Source of the DNA: Mycolicibacterium sp. HK-90
GTDB taxonomy: Bacteria > Actinomycetota > Actinomycetes > Mycobacteriales > Mycobacteriaceae
Direction of reading: 5' to 3'
Length of the DNA: 64,000 bases
Assembly (NCBI RefSeq): GCF_030486405.1
Contig: NZ_CP129613.1
Coordinates: 4,650,001 to 4,714,000 of the forward strand
A program made the translations under genes and the position numbers. This document shows positions 61,992 to 64,000 of this stretch, one piece after another. Every line of letters starts with the position of its first letter. Position 1 is the stretch's first letter. Below the pieces are notes generated by a model. It did no database searches. It was not told the DNA's origin and saw only the letters and a program-made list of their open reading frames with translations.

Positions 61992-63043
61992 GATGCTTCT
62001 CCGTTCGGGTTGACCAGCACCTTCATCTTCTTTCCGGCGTGCAGGGCTTCGAATCCCTCATCGATCACATCGTCGATCGCGATGGGCGTCACCCACCCCC
62101 TCGTGTCGTAAACCCCTTGTGCCATCAGATCGATGACCGCCTCGAAGTCGGCCGACGTGTAGCACAACGACCCCTGTATCCGGGATTCGTTCATCACCAG
62201 ATTGAGCAGTGGCGTCGTCAACGGCTTCTCGTAGATCGCCACGCTGACCGTCGGCTTGCGCGCGCCCACGCAGGCCGTGGCCGCCGCGATCGCCGGCGCC
62301 ACCCCCGCAGCGTCGAACGCCGCGTCGGCCCCGCGTCCATCGGTGTGATCGGCGATGAAAGCCGGCACGTCGGTGGTCGTCGGGTCAAGGGTCCTCGCCC
62401 CGAGCACTTCGATGGCGGCCCGCCGCGTCGGCGACGGCTCGACGACGTAAACCTCGTCGAGTCCCTTGCCCCGCAAGGCGAACCACAGACCGATGCCGAT
62501 CGGGCCGGCCCCGAAGATCACCGCGGTGTGCAGCGGGCCGACCTCGCCGAGCGTGGCGGCGTGGTAGGCGACCGACATCGGTTCCACGAGCGCGCCGAGT
62601 TCCAGGGAGACGTTGTCGGGCAGCCGGTGCAGCATGTTGACCGGAACGACGGTGTACTCGGCCATGCCGCCGTCGGACATCAGGCCGTGGAACCCGATCT
62701 GCTGGCAGATGTTGTAGGTGCCGGCGCGGCACGGCGCGCACTGACCACACCGGTAGATCGGCTCGACCGCGACCCGGTCACCCGGCGCGAAGCCGGTGAC
62801 GCCGGAGCCGATGTCGGTGATGGTTCCGGAGAATTCGTGGCCCATGGTCAACGGCAGCTGCCTGCCGGTCAACGGATGCGGCCCGGTCGGCACGAAGATC
62901 GGGCCCGCATAGTATTCATGCAGGTCAGTACCGCAGATACCGTTGAAGCCGACCTTGATCTTGACGGTGCCGGGGGTCGGGTCGGGCTCTGGGACGTCGG
63001 CCACTTCGACCTTGTTCGGTCCGTAGTACACGGCTGCTTTCAT
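61988..63043 (-). CDS. Zinc-dependent 2,3-butanediol dehydrogenase
   Basis: 351 aa from ATG 63043 ([14 protein letters not shown]). Catalytic-zinc ligands lie in [14 protein letters not shown] and TMGHEFSG; the structural-zinc cysteines are in [17 protein letters not shown]; the cofactor fold has [28 protein letters not shown] is characteristic of the BDH/ButB group. It is first in the operon with the SDR gene, read from the divergent region at 63044-63184. Confidence 0.92.
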   Translation of the reverse strand: MKAAVYYGPNKVEVADVPEPDPTPGTVKIKVGFNGICGTDLHEYYAGPIFVPTGPHPLTGRQLPLTMGHEFSGTITDIGSGVTGFAPGDRVAVEPIYRCGQCAPCRAGTYNICQQIGFHGLMSDGGMAEYTVVPVNMLHRLPDNVSLELGALVEPMSVAYHAATLGEVGPLHTAVIFGAGPIGIGLWFALRGKGLDEVYVVEPSPTRRAAIEVLGARTLDPTTTDVPAFIADHTDGRGADAAFDAAGVAPAIAAATACVGARKPTVSVAIYEKPLTTPLLNLVMNESRIQGSLCYTSADFEAVIDLMAQGVYDTRGWVTPIAIDDVIDEGFEALHAGKKMKVLVNPNGEAS

Positions 63044-63080
63044 GGTGGTCGTTTCTAGGCCAGTAGGCGCAGCGGCGTAA

Positions 63081-63148
63081 GGGTTGCAAGACGTTGCGAG
63101 CCTGTTTGCGCAGGCAAGCGTCGGGGGCGCTGCAACCCCGTGCAACCC
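63081..63148. promoter_or_regulatory. Paired inverted 18-base elements in the bdh/monooxygenase divergent region
   Basis: GGGTTGCAAGACGTTGCG at 63081-63098 and, on the opposite strand, GGGTTGCACGGGGTTGCA at 63148-63131, agree at 14 of 18 positions. Each element is itself two TTGC-core repeats about 10-11 bp apart. The symmetric layout in a 141-bp divergent promoter suggests binding of two regulator dimers. Confidence 0.6.
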
Positions 63149-63184
63149 TTGTCGGGGTGTTTGACACCGTGTGGGCTGACTCAC

Positions 63185-64000
63185 ATGACTCAGACCACCG
63201 CTGCACCGCTGGCCACACTGTCACCGCAGGAACGGGTTGACGCCTGGTTGGCCGACTTCGAGTCCGCCCTGGCAGATCGGGATCTCGACCGCGTCGTCGG
63301 CAAGTTCGCCACCGACAGTTTCTGGCGCGACCTGGTGGCGTTCACCTGGAATCTGAAGACCGTCGAAGGCCACGAGGGCATCGCCGACATGTTGACCGCC
63401 CGCCTGCACGACACCGACCCGTGCCGGTTCCGGACCAGTGAGACCCCGACGGAGGATTTCGACGGCGAGCACGTCATCACCTCGGCGTTCATCGAGTTCG
63501 AAACCGCGACCGGCCGCGGCAAGGGCCATCTGCGGTTGCGCGACGAACTGGGGTGGACCCTGCTCACCACCCTGCAGGAGCTCAAGGGCCACGAGGAGCG
63601 CAAGGGTGCCACCCGGCCGCTCGGCGCCACCCACGGCTCCGATCCCGACACCCGGTCGTGGGCGGAAAAGCGTCTCGACGAGGAGCTGACGCTGGGCTAC
63701 TCCGAGGAGCCCTACATCCTGGTGATCGGCGGCGGGCAGGGCGGGATCGCGCTCGGGGCCCGGCTCCGCCAGCTCGGCGTGCCCGCGATCGTCGTCGACA
63801 AGCACGAACGACCCGGCGACCAGTGGCGCAAGCGTTACAAGTCGCTGTGCCTGCACGACCCCGTCTGGTACGACCACCTGCCCTACCTGCCGTTCCCGCC
63901 GAACTGGCCGGTGTTCGCGCCCAAGGACAAGATCGGTGACTGGCTGGAGTTCTACACCCGGGTCATGGAAGTGCCCTACTGGAGTTCGACGACCTGCCTC
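63185..64000 (+). CDS. Flavin-containing monooxygenase with N-terminal SnoaL-like domain, 5' part only
   Basis: The frame is open from the ATG to the window end (272 codons). Residues 15-140 form a SnoaL/NTF2-like domain (ADFESALADRDLDRVVGKFATDSFWRDL). FAD-binding begins near 180 (YILVIGGGQGGIALGARLRQLG, GxGxxG), and the flavin-monooxygenase pattern continues as DQWRKRYKSLCLHDPVWYDHLPYLPFPPNWP. The product is probably about 600 aa. It is divergent from the butanediol genes and shares their control region. Baeyer-Villiger or N-oxidation activity is possible. Confidence 0.88.
   Translation, partial: MTQTTAAPLATLSPQERVDAWLADFESALADRDLDRVVGKFATDSFWRDLVAFTWNLKTVEGHEGIADMLTARLHDTDPCRFRTSETPTEDFDGEHVITSAFIEFETATGRGKGHLRLRDELGWTLLTTLQELKGHEERKGATRPLGATHGSDPDTRSWAEKRLDEELTLGYSEEPYILVIGGGQGGIALGARLRQLGVPAIVVDKHERPGDQWRKRYKSLCLHDPVWYDHLPYLPFPPNWPVFAPKDKIGDWLEFYTRVMEVPYWSSTTCL

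Noticed and set aside
1..64000. CRISPR arrays, tRNA/rRNA genes, insertion sequences and attachment sites
   Set aside because: No regularly spaced direct repeats with unique spacers, no cloverleaf-type sequences recognised, no transposase or integrase and no flanking inverted repeats were found.

Overview
The window is high-GC actinobacterial DNA with dense, overlapping genes, GTG and TTG starts, and mycobacterial lipoproteins and regulators. Gene content and order point to a fast-growing Mycolicibacterium-type mycobacterium. From memory of the M. tuberculosis H37Rv map, much of the window follows an inverted version of Rv1264-Rv1287: Rrf2 regulator, cysNC/cysD, beta-carbonic anhydrase, oppBCDA, GMC oxidoreductase, SbcC/SbcD-like pair, SixA phosphatase, lprC/lprB, two ABC exporters and the Rv1264-type adenylyl cyclase. 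That backbone is interrupted by accessory blocks. I saw no rRNA, tRNA, CRISPR array or insertion sequence, and no gene-free stretch longer than 300 bases.

Layout. 1-5.2 kb: a partial glyoxalase-type gene, a NarL-type two-component system (histidine kinase plus LuxR regulator) with a DUF4097-type membrane protein, nitronate monooxygenase, a GNAT acetyltransferase and a second glyoxalase-fold protein. 5.2-10 kb: sulfate activation operon cysD-cysNC-cysQ, then a cysteine hydrolase and an Rrf2 regulator. 10-12.5 kb: MFS exporter, thioesterase, carbonic anhydrase. 12.5-21 kb: an accessory block with a PhoP-like two-component system, two paralogous 12-13 TM GT39 glycosyltransferases, a GT2/GtrA fusion and three tandem small membrane paralogues; 11-bp-period direct repeats like a PhoP site occur in front of several of these genes. 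21-27 kb: oligopeptide ABC importer. 27-32.3 kb: an alpha/beta hydrolase, an operon of orphan cytochrome-oxidase-type subunits (COX3-like, COX4-like and two paralogous membrane proteins with no subunit I), a divergent TetR with paired operators, and a DszC/SfnB-like flavin enzyme.

32-46 kb: GMC oxidoreductase, SbcC/SbcD-like pair, methyltransferase, TetR, luciferase-like oxidoreductase, SixA, LprC/LprB and a heterodimeric ABC exporter. 46-50 kb: a leaderless molybdopterin oxidoreductase and a convergent ribbon-helix-helix protein whose promoters share the hexamer TGTAAT, then AIM24-type genes. 50-59 kb: a copper island. copZ, an HxHP-repeat membrane protein, copA, lpqS, cysK2 and an MFS gene read in one direction from a RicR/CsoR-type palindrome, with a divergent two-component system and a DUF305 lipoprotein. 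59-64 kb: adenylyl cyclase, a GAF regulator with two acetoin/2,3-butanediol dehydrogenases, and the start of a flavin monooxygenase cut by the window edge.

The main themes are sulfur assimilation, copper defence, envelope glycosylation under two-component control, and redox or carbon side-metabolism under local regulators. The most novel material is the 12.5-21 kb regulon, the orphan oxidase-subunit operon, the pair of matching intergenic palindromes, and the very short leaderless reading frames fused by overlap to cysD and oppB.
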